Assembly (NCBI GenBank): GCA_022771185.1
Contig: JALFCJ010000115.1
Span: forward strand, 1 to 14,180
Direction: 5' to 3'
Origin: Spirochaetales bacterium
GTDB taxonomy: Bacteria; Spirochaetota; Spirochaetia; Sphaerochaetales; Sphaerochaetaceae
DNA: 14,180 nucleotides
Under the pieces are notes generated by a model, which did no database searches, was not told where the DNA came from, and worked only from the letters and a program-made list of their open reading frames with translations. The translations under genes were made by a program, and so were the position numbers. Within the stretch, counting starts at the first letter, position 1. Each line of letters starts with the position of its first letter. Shown in pieces: positions 6,450-14,180 of the stretch.

Positions 6450-7148
6450 TCATAACTCTTTGAGCCTATATCCCACACCTATCTCCGTTTCAATATACTG
6501 TGGCTTTGCAGGGTTCTCTTCGATCTTTCTTCTAGTTGATGCCATTACAGATCTCAGAACCTGTGTGTCTTCACCATATCCTTCCCCCCATATTGTCTTA
6601 AGTATTGTCCTGTATGTAAGAACTTTGCCAGGGTTCTTGATGAATAATAGAAGAAGCTGGTACTCAAGGGGGGTGAGGTGAATTTCTTCTCCTTTCTTCC
6701 ATACCATATGGGCCCTATTGTCTATCTTTAAGTCGCCATATTCATAAACGCTGTCATCTTCTTCCTTCGATGTATGTGTCGTCATTCTCTTATAGTGGCG
6801 GAGAGCAACTCTTATCCTTGCCATCAGTTCAGTAGCAGAGAATGGCTTTGTAAGGTAATCGTCTGCACCGTCATCCAGAGCCATGGCCTTTTCTTTATCT
6901 TGGTCCCGGGCCGATACGATAATGATAGGTACTTCACTTTTTTCTCTTATTTTCCGAAGAATATCCATGCCGTCTATGTCTGGTAAACCAAGATCCAACA
7001 GAATTAAGTCTGCACCTTTCATAATAAATGATGAGAGTCCATCCTTGCCGTTTAAGGCGCCTTCAACCTCAAATCCAGAGTTTTCCAGGGCATAAATCAT
7101 GAAATTCTGAATCTGTACGTCGTCTTCTATTACTAATACTCTTTCCAT
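6450..7148 (-). CDS. kdpE: KdpE-like OmpR/PhoB-family response regulator
   Basis: A 232-residue DNA-binding response regulator. The receiver domain (about 1-118) has the acidic pair Asp9/Asp10, the phosphoacceptor Asp52 (LILLDLGLPDIDG), Ser79 in the VSA segment and Lys101 (LTKPF). The C-terminal winged helix (about 134-231) shows LTPLEYQLLLLF, GKVLTYRTILKTIWG and VLRSVMASTRRKIEENPAKP, then ETEIGVGYRL, all typical of KdpE. The AKPQYIETEIGVGYR ending is close to the KdpE pattern. It starts 3 nt after the kinase gene with GGGAG about 8 nt upstream, so it is co-expressed. No kdpFABC genes are in view; the next genes downstream are Trk genes, with a direct repeat suitable for binding in between. 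Assignment to KdpE rather than another OmpR-type regulator rests on the paired KdpD-like kinase. Confidence 0.88.
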   Translation of the reverse strand: MERVLVIEDDVQIQNFMIYALENSGFEVEGALNGKDGLSSFIMKGADLILLDLGLPDIDGMDILRKIREKSEVPIIIVSARDQDKEKAMALDDGADDYLTKPFSATELMARIRVALRHYKRMTTHTSKEEDDSVYEYGDLKIDNRAHMVWKKGEEIHLTPLEYQLLLLFIKNPGKVLTYRTILKTIWGEGYGEDTQVLRSVMASTRRKIEENPAKPQYIETEIGVGYRLKEL

Positions 7149-7151
7149 TTA

Positions 7152-8645
7152 TCAATCTCCCAAAGGCAATGTGAATACAAACTTCGCACCCTTACTATCT
7201 GTTCTGTTTTCTCCGTAGATTGTGCCTCCATGGGCTTCAACTACTGTCTTACAGATAGTAAGTCCCAGTCCGATTCCTTTCTTTGCATCCGAACTTCTTG
7301 TTTTAGAAGTGTAGAAGAGATTAAAGAGATTTGGAATATCTTCCTCTTCTAATCCTTCGCCGCTGTCAATACAGGAACAAATTGCTTTTTTAGAGGAGTA
7401 TTCGAGAGTGATCTTTATCTCGTCTTCTTTCTTTGTATGCTTTACAGCGTTATCAAGGAGGTTGTAGATAACTTGCTCAATAAGCTTTGCATCCATTGGA
7501 ACAAGAACAAAAGAGATGGGAGTCTCTACCGTTATATGCCTGTCTTCGAAGCTTTTTTCTATATGGGAGACAGCACTTCCTATTACTTCTTCCATAGCTT
7601 CCATCTCTTTGTGTACTACTACCTTCCCGTCCTGCAGCCGAGTGAGTGAGAGAATATTCTCCACCAAGTCTCTCAGCCAAGCGGCATCTTGATAGATTCC
7701 CTTTAACAGCACTTGTCTCTTGTCGTTCTTTTCTGTCAAATCCATGAGAATTTCAGATGTTCCCATTATGCCTGATAAAGGAGTCCTGAGATCATGGGAA
7801 ATAGCTCTCAGCAAGTTTGCTCTCTCCCTTTCTCTCTCCATTGTCTCTCTGACTTTTGCCTTTTCTTCTGTTATTTCGATTCTATCCAGAGCCAGGGCTA
7901 TATTCTCGATGATGGAGTGTAGAAGGTTTTTCTTAGATAGAAGGGTAGAGCTATCTACACTTTTGTCAACATTAATAACTGCCAAGAGATTCTCTCTTCC
8001 ATTTACAGGGAAAGAAAGAGTATGGTCTCTTTCGATGTATTCTTCTCTTAGATTGGAGAATGAGTTCTTGATAGATTCAACGTCTTCTACGTTTCTGTGT
8101 ATAACTTCTTTTCCCAATGTCTGGACAAAAAGAGGAGAAGAATACTGACCTCCAAGATATATTCCTCCAGTGTTGCACTGTAAAAGCCTGGATATGCTTT
8201 TGACAGCGATTGTCATAACGCTCTCGCTGTCAGGGGCATCTGAAAGAGAAGATGAGAGCTGATAAAGAATCTGGTTTTCTTCACTCTTTTCTGTAGCTGT
8301 CTCTCTTAGAACTTTCTCTTTTGCTGTGATAGTGGATGTAATAAAAGAAGTAGCCAGCATAATAATGAAGGTAATCATATAACTAGGGTCGCTTACAGCC
8401 AAAGTGTGGTATGGAAGGGTGAAGAAGTAGTTATAACAGAATAGAGATATTACGCAACTTGCTATACCAAAGGCATAACCCGAGGTAAAAAGAGAAATAA
8501 GTAATACTGCAAGTATATATATGATTACTATATTAGTCTCAGGAAAACCTAGCCTTCGAAATAGTAGGGATAAAAGGGTGAAAGTCACTGAAAATGAAAT
8601 CAACTTCAGAGTATCAAATAGAATCTGTCTAAATTTCTTATTCAT
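7152..8645 (-). CDS. kdpD: KdpD-like sensor histidine kinase lacking the N-terminal KdpD/Usp half
   Basis: A 497-residue membrane kinase. Residues about 12-106 form four close transmembrane segments (DUF4118, the KdpD membrane domain), including NYFFTLPYHTLAVSDPSY, a typical KdpD loop. A GAF-like domain follows (about 130-255), then HisKA with His284 in AISHDLRTPLSGIMG. The ATPase domain has an N box (NLLDN, 395-399), a G1 box (DSGEG, 427-431) and a G2 box (GIGLGL, 457-462). Full KdpD is about 900 residues and begins with the KdpD and Usp domains; both are absent here, so signals handled by that cytosolic half (for example c-di-AMP in some bacteria) cannot be read in the same way. The ATG at 8643-8645 lies inside the end of jetD (8-bp overlap), with only a modest GAGAGA upstream. 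The regulator gene follows after 3 nt. Confidence 0.88.
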   Translation of the reverse strand: MNKKFRQILFDTLKLISFSVTFTLLSLLFRRLGFPETNIVIIYILAVLLISLFTSGYAFGIASCVISLFCYNYFFTLPYHTLAVSDPSYMITFIIMLATSFITSTITAKEKVLRETATEKSEENQILYQLSSSLSDAPDSESVMTIAVKSISRLLQCNTGGIYLGGQYSSPLFVQTLGKEVIHRNVEDVESIKNSFSNLREEYIERDHTLSFPVNGRENLLAVINVDKSVDSSTLLSKKNLLHSIIENIALALDRIEITEEKAKVRETMERERERANLLRAISHDLRTPLSGIMGTSEILMDLTEKNDKRQVLLKGIYQDAAWLRDLVENILSLTRLQDGKVVVHKEMEAMEEVIGSAVSHIEKSFEDRHITVETPISFVLVPMDAKLIEQVIYNLLDNAVKHTKKEDEIKITLEYSSKKAICSCIDSGEGLEEEDIPNLFNLFYTSKTRSSDAKKGIGLGLTICKTVVEAHGGTIYGENRTDSKGAKFVFTLPLGD

Positions 8646-9843
8646 TATTATCTCTCAATCTTGATAAGTGTAATTTTATATATTCCTGATCTATCCTTTC
8701 CTGTTCCAGCCTGTTTTCATTTTTGCTTCTTAATAAAGACAATAAGGTTTTTTCTTCCTCATATAGGAAACTAAATGAGGCGTTTTCATCGACTTTTTCT
8801 CCCTTTACCGCATAATTTGAAAAAGTGCTGTAAGTCTTTTCATCCATAAGAAAAGACTTCGTCCCCCTATGCATGGACCTGAATAGAGAGAGAATAAAAA
8901 GCCCATGCTCGTCCAAGTCCCCAAAGTAGTATACTTCTCTCCCGTCTATCCAAGAGCCTTTGATAATTTTGCTTTTAAATCCACTGCCAAATATGACCAT
9001 CTCCCCTTCAATTATTGGAAAGGATAGATATACAGCTTCGTTTTCTATGACAAATATTCTTTTTATATGAGATAAATCCATAGTCGTATCTAAAATGGAA
9101 AACGAAGAAGAGTCTACTGCCATTTCTTTATAAATAAAAGAACTATGGTTTATTCTGAACCTTATCAGGATAGGTTTCTTCTTCAGGTTCAGCACATCAT
9201 TTATATCCAAACCTCCACTTTTTATGTCTTCTTCTCCTTTCAAAGCCCTGAAGAGTGTGATGATGGTTGAAGAGTTGTTTTCAATGAATTTGGTGTGGAT
9301 GGGAAGTGGAATTTCTCTTAGATAGTAGGAAGAAGTGTCTTCTGTCATAAAAGCCCATTTGATGACAGATGATATTTTCTTCCAATATTCTTTGTCTTTC
9401 TGGGTGTTTTCCAATTCTTTCGTATTCTTTTCGATCCATCTGATAAGAAAGGAAGGTGAGGAGAGGGAAATGAATAGAGAAGAGAGAACTGAAAGGGAGT
9501 TTTTTAATGCTTCTGTCTTTGATTTGCCCTCTGTAAGAAACAGATAATCCTCTTCAGTATCTATAGTTATTTCCTTTATAAAAGATTGAATCCCTTTTTC
9601 TCTTGTTTTCCTTTCATCCCAGACTATAGAGTATCCTTTTCCCAGTTTTTCTTTGGAAGAAGATGTGATCTCTTTGTATTCATCAATCATTCCCTCCCAT
9701 TCTCTTAATGGAGTCCTGTCTCCCTCTATTTTTAAAGGAAAGAACGTGTTGTTCTCCCCATATATAATAGTAGAGACGACGCTTCTTCTGTATTGGGGCC
9801 ATTTATTAAGGGCTTTTTTCCTGATGTCAGAAGATTGAAGCAC
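8638..9843 (-). CDS. jetD: Wadjet nuclease subunit JetD (DUF3322/DUF2220, Toprim)
   Basis: A 401-residue protein matching JetD, the topoisomerase VI-like nuclease that cleaves circular DNA bound by JetABC. The N-terminal DUF3322 part ends with the motif REIPLPIHTKFIENN (176-190). The C-terminal DUF2220/Toprim part contains VIENE (265-269), the usual site of the catalytic Glu; FGSGFKS (285-291); YFGDLDEHG (306-314) with the metal-binding DxD pair Asp309/Asp311; and NRLEQERI (377-384), a strong family signature. All expected catalytic positions appear intact, so the nuclease looks active. The start is GTG at 9841-9843: an in-frame TAA lies immediately before it and GGAGG lies 6 nt upstream. It overlaps jetC by 17 bp, and its 3' end overlaps the sensor kinase gene by 8 bp. 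Length is normal for the family. Confidence 0.93.
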   Translation of the reverse strand: MLQSSDIRKKALNKWPQYRRSVVSTIIYGENNTFFPLKIEGDRTPLREWEGMIDEYKEITSSSKEKLGKGYSIVWDERKTREKGIQSFIKEITIDTEEDYLFLTEGKSKTEALKNSLSVLSSLFISLSSPSFLIRWIEKNTKELENTQKDKEYWKKISSVIKWAFMTEDTSSYYLREIPLPIHTKFIENNSSTIITLFRALKGEEDIKSGGLDINDVLNLKKKPILIRFRINHSSFIYKEMAVDSSSFSILDTTMDLSHIKRIFVIENEAVYLSFPIIEGEMVIFGSGFKSKIIKGSWIDGREVYYFGDLDEHGLFILSLFRSMHRGTKSFLMDEKTYSTFSNYAVKGEKVDENASFSFLYEEEKTLLSLLRSKNENRLEQERIDQEYIKLHLSRLRDNNE

Positions 9844-12800
9844 TTACTCCCTCCTCATACTCTTTTATCGTCATACTGGAAAGAGTGGTCGTGTTTTTAT
9901 CTTCATCTTTTTCAAGAAGGTGGAGAGTCGATACATATCCCTCGACAATATTGATTCCGTTACGAGGAGTAACGACCATAAGCTGAAGATCCAGCTCTTT
10001 GAAGAGTTCCAGGGCATATATGCTGTTTTTCGCATCGCTTTTACTGAAAGCTTCATCAAGAATGACAAATCTAAAAGGTCCCTTGTTAGATTCTGAGTAA
10101 TCATCAAGGTTAAACTGGTAAGCAATGGATGCTGCTAGAATTGTATAAGTAAGTTTGGCTTTCTCTCCGCCTGACAGAGCTCCTGTGTCTTTGTAATACT
10201 GCTTGACAGATCCATCTCCGTTGATCTCTTTTGCTGTGAAATCATATTTTCGCCTGATATCTAAAACTTTCTTTCTCAGCATGTCATCACTTCTATATTT
10301 ATCTAAGAAGTTTTTTATATTTGTGTATATATCTTTTTTTATTGCCTCATCTTCACTTGAAAGGTATCTGGCGTTTGGCAGTGCCTTTTCAAGTATTTTG
10401 TAAAACTCTTGATGGTCTTTGTCCACAGAGTTCTTGATCTCAAGCTGAATATGGGAGAATAAGTCCTTATTGAAAGGAATCTTTGTAAGGTTTCTGTTTA
10501 GAATCTTTATAGCTTCCTTTATCTCTTTGTCCCATGACCGGATCTTTTCATTTAGTTGTCCAAGATTCTTTATCAAGGAAGAGGTGAGATAATTATTGAA
10601 TTTCTGCTTTAGGTTATAAATATCCTCATCCTTTATTTTCAAATACTCATTCTCATAATCCATATATGAATCGGCTGTTGACGAGAACTCAGAGTATTCT
10701 CCTGACCAGTTGAGCTCATTTTCAACACTTTTAAAAGACGGGTTTGTAAAGTCTTCCATCTGTTTTTCAAGTGTAGTCCTACAGTTTAGTTCATCTTCTT
10801 TCGTGACATTTCTTATTTCATCGACTCTATCTTTTAATTCTTTATGTGTAGAATAGATATCATCAAGAGAGAATATGGAGATCTCTTTTTGGTAGTTGAT
10901 GGTGAATGAGTTATATGCTTCCTCGTCCCACTCAAGGTTTCTTAGCTTTTCTTTTATCTGGGATAAATCGTCTCTTAACTTTATTAGAGAACTTTCAAGA
11001 ATACCTTTCTCCTTTACGATTTCTTCTTTTGCCATTTCCAATTGATACTTGTGGCTTTTTTCTTCTTCAAGTTTCTTTTTCTTTTCAAATAAGTCTTTGT
11101 TCTTTTTAAGTAAATCTCTTCTCTTCTCTTCTTGTTCTTTCAAGACTTTATCGACTGTCTTTGTGTCTATCAGTGTCCATTCATCGTATTCATTTAGACG
11201 TGAAATATTGTAGAGGACTGTGCTACATTTCTCTCTATTATATCTGGCGCTTCTGAGTTTGTTCTCAAAATCCTCTTTTTCATCCTCTTGACCTCTGATG
11301 TATTGCTCAAGCTGAACTCTCTTTTCCCTGTTGTCCCAACCTAAGTAATTCTTTAATAGGCCGTTTATATCTTTCCGGTCATACTTAATAATTTCATCAT
11401 CTTCTTTTATTAGAGATGATGAACCGATGGCTCTTTCTTTTTTTATGAGTTCTTCAATACTTGTGATAGTTTCAAAATCAGATATTTCAGCAATATAGTT
11501 TTTCAGCCACTTTTTATACGGATTCTTTTTCTCCCTTATTTCTATGAAATGGGAAAGAGCGTTGTCTTTATCTTCCATAAATAATCTTTCATCGACTACT
11601 ATCACCTTGATATCGAGTCCCACATCATTGTAATCAAGGAATTCAGCTATTTTGGTTTCATGCTCTTTGTCCACTAATAGATCCAACGCATGTGCGTTCA
11701 ATAGTTTGAGGATTGGAATCCTCCATTCCCCACTGTCTTCGTTTATTGTTACTAGTTCGCCCAAAAAGGGAAGAGCGTCAGCATCAATGGAAAGAAAAGA
11801 AGCGATCTTTATCCTTATTTCATCATATTCTTTAGGAATATTTGTCTCTCTATTGGAGAGATATTCAAGTTGCTCTTCATATTCCTGGATTCTCTTTTTT
11901 ATATCGCTGATTTTGATGTTATACTCGTTTATTGTATCTTCATACCTATCTTTTTTGTCATTTATTTTATTTTGATATAACGGGATGCTGTCTTTGAGAT
12001 GATAGAATGATTCTCTTGTTTCAGGGATAGTTACACCCATTCCGTCTTTATTAAGTGTTGTGATTAACTTTTGATACTGATTATATCTTTCTATTATTTC
12101 AGATAATTTTTCTTTCAGTACTTTGATTTCTCTTTCCAGTGCATCAATAAGAGATGTAGAAGTATCTTGGGAGAGGGAGAATATTATCTCATTGACTCTC
12201 TCTATTTCATTTGAATAATAGACTCTATTCTCTTCCTTTTCTTTTATTTTCCTCTCCCTTTCTATGACTTCCTTCTCTCCGAAAGACGCTGCATTCTTAT
12301 AAAACCAGAGTTCTTCTCCGATTCTATTTTGTTCTGCAGTCTTCATTTCCTCTTCTGCTTTCTGCCATTTTTCGATTGAAGAGTGTATCTTTTCGAGTTT
12401 TTCAAGTTTTAACTGGGCTTTCCTCAAATCTTTGTCTATTGAAAGGAGATTGATAAACTCTGTATCAAGATCCTTAAACTCTTTCTCAGGAGTCTTGTCT
12501 TCAAGCATGTATGATCTGACAAAGGATGTCATATCACCAAGAACCTTCATCCCGACTGTCTGGGAAAAAAGCTTCAGGGCATTGTCTGAACGAAATCCGA
12601 ATTTATCCATAAAGAAAGTCTTATAGGAAGAGAATGTGTCATAGAACCTAGTGTCATACTCTTCTGTAAGAATTTTTCTCCACTTTCCATCACTATTAAT
12701 TGAGAATCCCTTTGCATTTAACGCTTGGCTGGCCTTCTCAAGTCTCAGTTCTTTTTCAGTTATCGCATACTTTGTATCAAGCCTGTCTCCGACAAAGTAT

Positions 12801-13186
12801 CTTACTTGTAAGAGAGAAATGTATTTTTCGTTTACAGGATCATTAAATATTCCGTTTATGATACTTACGGTAGTTTTATCTCTCAAAAACTTAGTGCCGC
12901 TGTCTCCTGTATTTCCCCAAGCTCCGAGAACATAGTTATCAACGTCCCGTTCTCTTTTCTTTACGCTCTCTGATGATAGGTTATACCAACGAAGGCTGGT
13001 AGGAATGAGAAGTGTAAGTATTGCGTCGACGCAAGTTGTCTTACCGCTTCCGTTGTAACCGGTGAGTATGGTGGATTTATTGTCAAACTCAAATGTCTTC
13101 ACTTTTTCATCAAAGACTCCCCAGTTGAGGATCTGAAGTGTCTTTAGTCTATATCCGGAGTTGTCGTCAGAAAAAAGGTTTTTCAT
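9827..13186 (-). CDS. jetC: Wadjet SMC-like ATPase JetC
   Basis: An 1119-residue SMC/MukB-like ATPase, the motor of the Wadjet complex. The head is split between the two ends. The N-terminus has Walker A GYNGSGKTT (43-51) after a typical LQILNWGVFD opening. The C-terminus has the ABC signature LSGGE (1004-1008), Walker B FVILDEAFSKSD (1040-1051, catalytic Glu1045) and VVTPRNGINIVEGYVSTLHL toward the end. Between them lie two long charged coiled-coil arms (about 255-460 and 620-800) rich in Glu and Lys. They flank a hinge-like region (about 465-600) with LPFLGELVTINEDSGEWRIP and LLVDKEH, features of JetC/MksB hinges. In known systems JetC dimerises, is bridged by JetA and decorated by JetB, extrudes DNA loops and presents small circles to JetD. 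It overlaps jetB by 4 bp (ATGA) and jetD by 17 bp. No broken motif is seen. Confidence 0.95.
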   Translation of the reverse strand: MKNLFSDDNSGYRLKTLQILNWGVFDEKVKTFEFDNKSTILTGYNGSGKTTCVDAILTLLIPTSLRWYNLSSESVKKRERDVDNYVLGAWGNTGDSGTKFLRDKTTVSIINGIFNDPVNEKYISLLQVRYFVGDRLDTKYAITEKELRLEKASQALNAKGFSINSDGKWRKILTEEYDTRFYDTFSSYKTFFMDKFGFRSDNALKLFSQTVGMKVLGDMTSFVRSYMLEDKTPEKEFKDLDTEFINLLSIDKDLRKAQLKLEKLEKIHSSIEKWQKAEEEMKTAEQNRIGEELWFYKNAASFGEKEVIERERKIKEKEENRVYYSNEIERVNEIIFSLSQDTSTSLIDALEREIKVLKEKLSEIIERYNQYQKLITTLNKDGMGVTIPETRESFYHLKDSIPLYQNKINDKKDRYEDTINEYNIKISDIKKRIQEYEEQLEYLSNRETNIPKEYDEIRIKIASFLSIDADALPFLGELVTINEDSGEWRIPILKLLNAHALDLLVDKEHETKIAEFLDYNDVGLDIKVIVVDERLFMEDKDNALSHFIEIREKKNPYKKWLKNYIAEISDFETITSIEELIKKERAIGSSSLIKEDDEIIKYDRKDINGLLKNYLGWDNREKRVQLEQYIRGQEDEKEDFENKLRSARYNREKCSTVLYNISRLNEYDEWTLIDTKTVDKVLKEQEEKRRDLLKKNKDLFEKKKKLEEEKSHKYQLEMAKEEIVKEKGILESSLIKLRDDLSQIKEKLRNLEWDEEAYNSFTINYQKEISIFSLDDIYSTHKELKDRVDEIRNVTKEDELNCRTTLEKQMEDFTNPSFKSVENELNWSGEYSEFSSTADSYMDYENEYLKIKDEDIYNLKQKFNNYLTSSLIKNLGQLNEKIRSWDKEIKEAIKILNRNLTKIPFNKDLFSHIQLEIKNSVDKDHQEFYKILEKALPNARYLSSEDEAIKKDIYTNIKNFLDKYRSDDMLRKKVLDIRRKYDFTAKEINGDGSVKQYYKDTGALSGGEKAKLTYTILAASIAYQFNLDDYSESNKGPFRFVILDEAFSKSDAKNSIYALELFKELDLQLMVVTPRNGINIVEGYVSTLHLLEKDEDKNTTTLSSMTIKEYEEGVSASIF

Positions 13187-13836
13187 TTAATCTTCTCTCC
13201 CAAGAGTTCATTTTCTTCAATCTTTCGGTTAATCGTCTTCATCTTCAAGAGCATCTCGTTCATAAAATCAACATCCACCTTGTTTTTGATGATAGGGCTG
13301 ATTTCAAATTCAAAGTCATCAGGAATGTCAGAAGAGAGAAGAGGGGTCTTCGGCTTCAGGTAGGTAAGGGATATAAGCTGTCTGATCATTTTATCTATGT
13401 CATCTAAAAACTTTGTCTGATCGGAATATTCTTTCGTATAGGATTGGACAAAGCCTATAATGTCGCTTTTTCTGATGATAGGGTAATCCGATTCATCAAA
13501 GGACGCTGAGAATCTCAAGATTTCTTGTCTTAAAAGTACTAAGAGCATGGAAATAGAGTAGGAGAGGGGTGCCTTTCTGATTAGACGAGGAATAGTATCA
13601 AGGTCATCATCTTCATATTCCATTCCTTTCTCTATGGCATCCTTTATCTGTTGGAGAAAAGCATATCCGTCATCTTCTTCCAATACAACATGAAGGCCTA
13701 TTACTGCGAAGTATTTATCTAAATCATTCTTAAACCTGAGTATCAGGTTCCAAGTCTTTCTGTCACCATCTGAATAAACGGGTCCCTGCAATAGTTTTAC
13801 CGCAGCTCTTGACCATTCCATTGTCCCACTTGTCAT
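13183..13836 (-). CDS. jetB: Wadjet MukE-like subunit JetB (DUF4194)
   Basis: A 217-residue protein matching DUF4194, the MukE/KITE-like partner of the Wadjet motor. Recognisable stretches are LLQGPVYSDGDRKTWNLILR near residues 15-35, YFAVIGLHVVLEEDDGYAFL (about 42-61), PRLIRKAPLSYSISMLLVLLR (about 83-103) and a C-terminal part with LDDIDKMIRQLISLTYL. These are the conserved winged-helix segments of JetB. The charged tail after about residue 185 is helical. The ATG at 13834-13836 overlaps the jetA stop (ATGA), and its TGA overlaps the jetC start the same way, so the three motor subunits are translationally coupled, fitting fixed stoichiometry. Confidence 0.92.
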   Translation of the reverse strand: MTSGTMEWSRAAVKLLQGPVYSDGDRKTWNLILRFKNDLDKYFAVIGLHVVLEEDDGYAFLQQIKDAIEKGMEYEDDDLDTIPRLIRKAPLSYSISMLLVLLRQEILRFSASFDESDYPIIRKSDIIGFVQSYTKEYSDQTKFLDDIDKMIRQLISLTYLKPKTPLLSSDIPDDFEFEISPIIKNKVDVDFMNEMLLKMKTINRKIEENELLGEKIK

Positions 13837-14180
13837 ATTACCACCGTAACCTTTGGAAGAGTAAGGAGATATTTCTTTTCATTCCACATATAGGAGATCT
13901 CTTCCATCTCGTCTTCTTGTATAATACTTTTCTTATAGTTTTCTTTAATAACCGATAGATAGGCGACAACTTCCTCCAAGCCTTTTTCCACAGGAAATCT
14001 TGCAAAGAATTCTTTTAGGGTAAAAACGGAGGAACCAGTCTCCCTAAAGTATGAGAGTAGTTTTGTCCTGAGTTCTTTCTCGTCGACATGGAACTCATTT
14101 TTCAGCGCAAAAATTGAAGCGATGTTACTATTCTTTTCCTCAAAAGAAATAGACTTGTTTATTCTTTCTTCACTTAGTGT
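13833..14180 (-). CDS. jetA: Wadjet kleisin subunit JetA (DUF3375), C-terminal fragment
   Basis: The minus-strand frame entering at 14180 stays open for 115 codons and stops with TGA at 13833-13835, overlapping the jetB start. It includes FHVDEKELRTKLLSYFRE and then SVFTLKEFFARFPVEKGLEE followed by VVAYLSVI. The latter matches the DUF3375 C-terminal pattern (a Leu-Glu segment, then R-x-P, then G-x-x-E-x-V-x-Y-L), ending in WNEKKYLLTLPKVTVVI. DUF3375 proteins are the MukF-like kleisin JetA; this part is expected to be the C-terminal winged helix that contacts the JetC head. JetA is usually about 480-500 residues, so roughly three quarters lie beyond the window and the gene's integrity cannot be judged. 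DUF3375 points to a type I Wadjet, as far as the fragment allows. Confidence 0.85.
   Translation of the reverse strand, partial: TLSEERINKSISFEEKNSNIASIFALKNEFHVDEKELRTKLLSYFRETGSSVFTLKEFFARFPVEKGLEEVVAYLSVIKENYKKSIIQEDEMEEISYMWNEKKYLLTLPKVTVVI

Noticed and set aside
7720..8148. Plus-strand open frame of 142 codons inside the sensor kinase gene
   Set aside because: A shadow of the kinase on the other strand; low-complexity Ser/Leu-rich translation with no recognisable domain.
10300..12500. Low-complexity stretches in jetC that look like simple repeats
   Set aside because: They encode the Glu/Lys-rich coiled-coil arms of an SMC-type protein and are explained by its composition.

Overview
The window is AT-rich, gene-dense bacterial DNA from an organism with an outer membrane: it carries a TolC-type outer-membrane factor, an RND pump and a lipoprotein with a relaxed lipobox. 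A spirochaete (Treponema/Sphaerochaeta-like gut lineage) is my best guess from the lipobox style, codon bias and gene types. That is inference; no rRNA or other marker is present. I saw no tRNA, rRNA, IS element, phage gene or CRISPR array.

Layout. (1) Positions 1-3450, plus strand: the tail of an RND efflux pump gene, a beta-sandwich lipoprotein, a TolC-family outer-membrane protein and a TSUP/TauE permease. Their joints are ATGA (RND/lipoprotein), a 2-nt gap (lipoprotein/TolC) and GTGA (TolC/TSUP), so they look like one transcription unit. (2) About 3494-3527: a perfect-stem hairpin where this unit meets the opposing one. (3) Positions 3503-6297, minus strand: a potassium-uptake unit, read as a small TPR/Cys-motif protein, a short TrkA-N (RCK) protein, a TrkA protein and the channel subunit TrkH. 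(4) Positions 6298-6449: the only sizeable gap in the minus-strand block. It holds a candidate promoter, an 11-bp tandem repeat that could be a response-regulator site, and a hairpin that pairs with the ribosome-binding site of the first potassium-unit gene. (5) Positions 6450-8645, minus strand: a KdpE-like response regulator and a KdpD-like sensor kinase without the usual KdpD N-terminal half. (6) Positions 8638-14180, minus strand: a Wadjet defence operon, jetA (C-terminal part only; the gene runs off the window), jetB, jetC and jetD.

How it works together. Wadjet is an SMC-type complex: JetABC is the loop-extruding motor (MukBEF-like) and JetD is the Toprim nuclease that cuts small circular DNA such as plasmids. 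All junctions of the operon overlap (ATGA, ATGA, 17 bp). The last overlap, jetD into the kdpD-like gene (8 bp), ties the defence genes to the two-component system, followed 3 nt later by the regulator. No kdpFABC genes are visible. The regulator is followed directly by Trk genes, so the most likely target of this Kdp-type pair is the Trk uptake unit.

The most interesting points are the physical coupling of Wadjet to a potassium two-component system, the compact regulatory gap at 6298-6449, the division of TrkA features between two proteins, and the unusual lipoprotein inside an RND/TolC unit.
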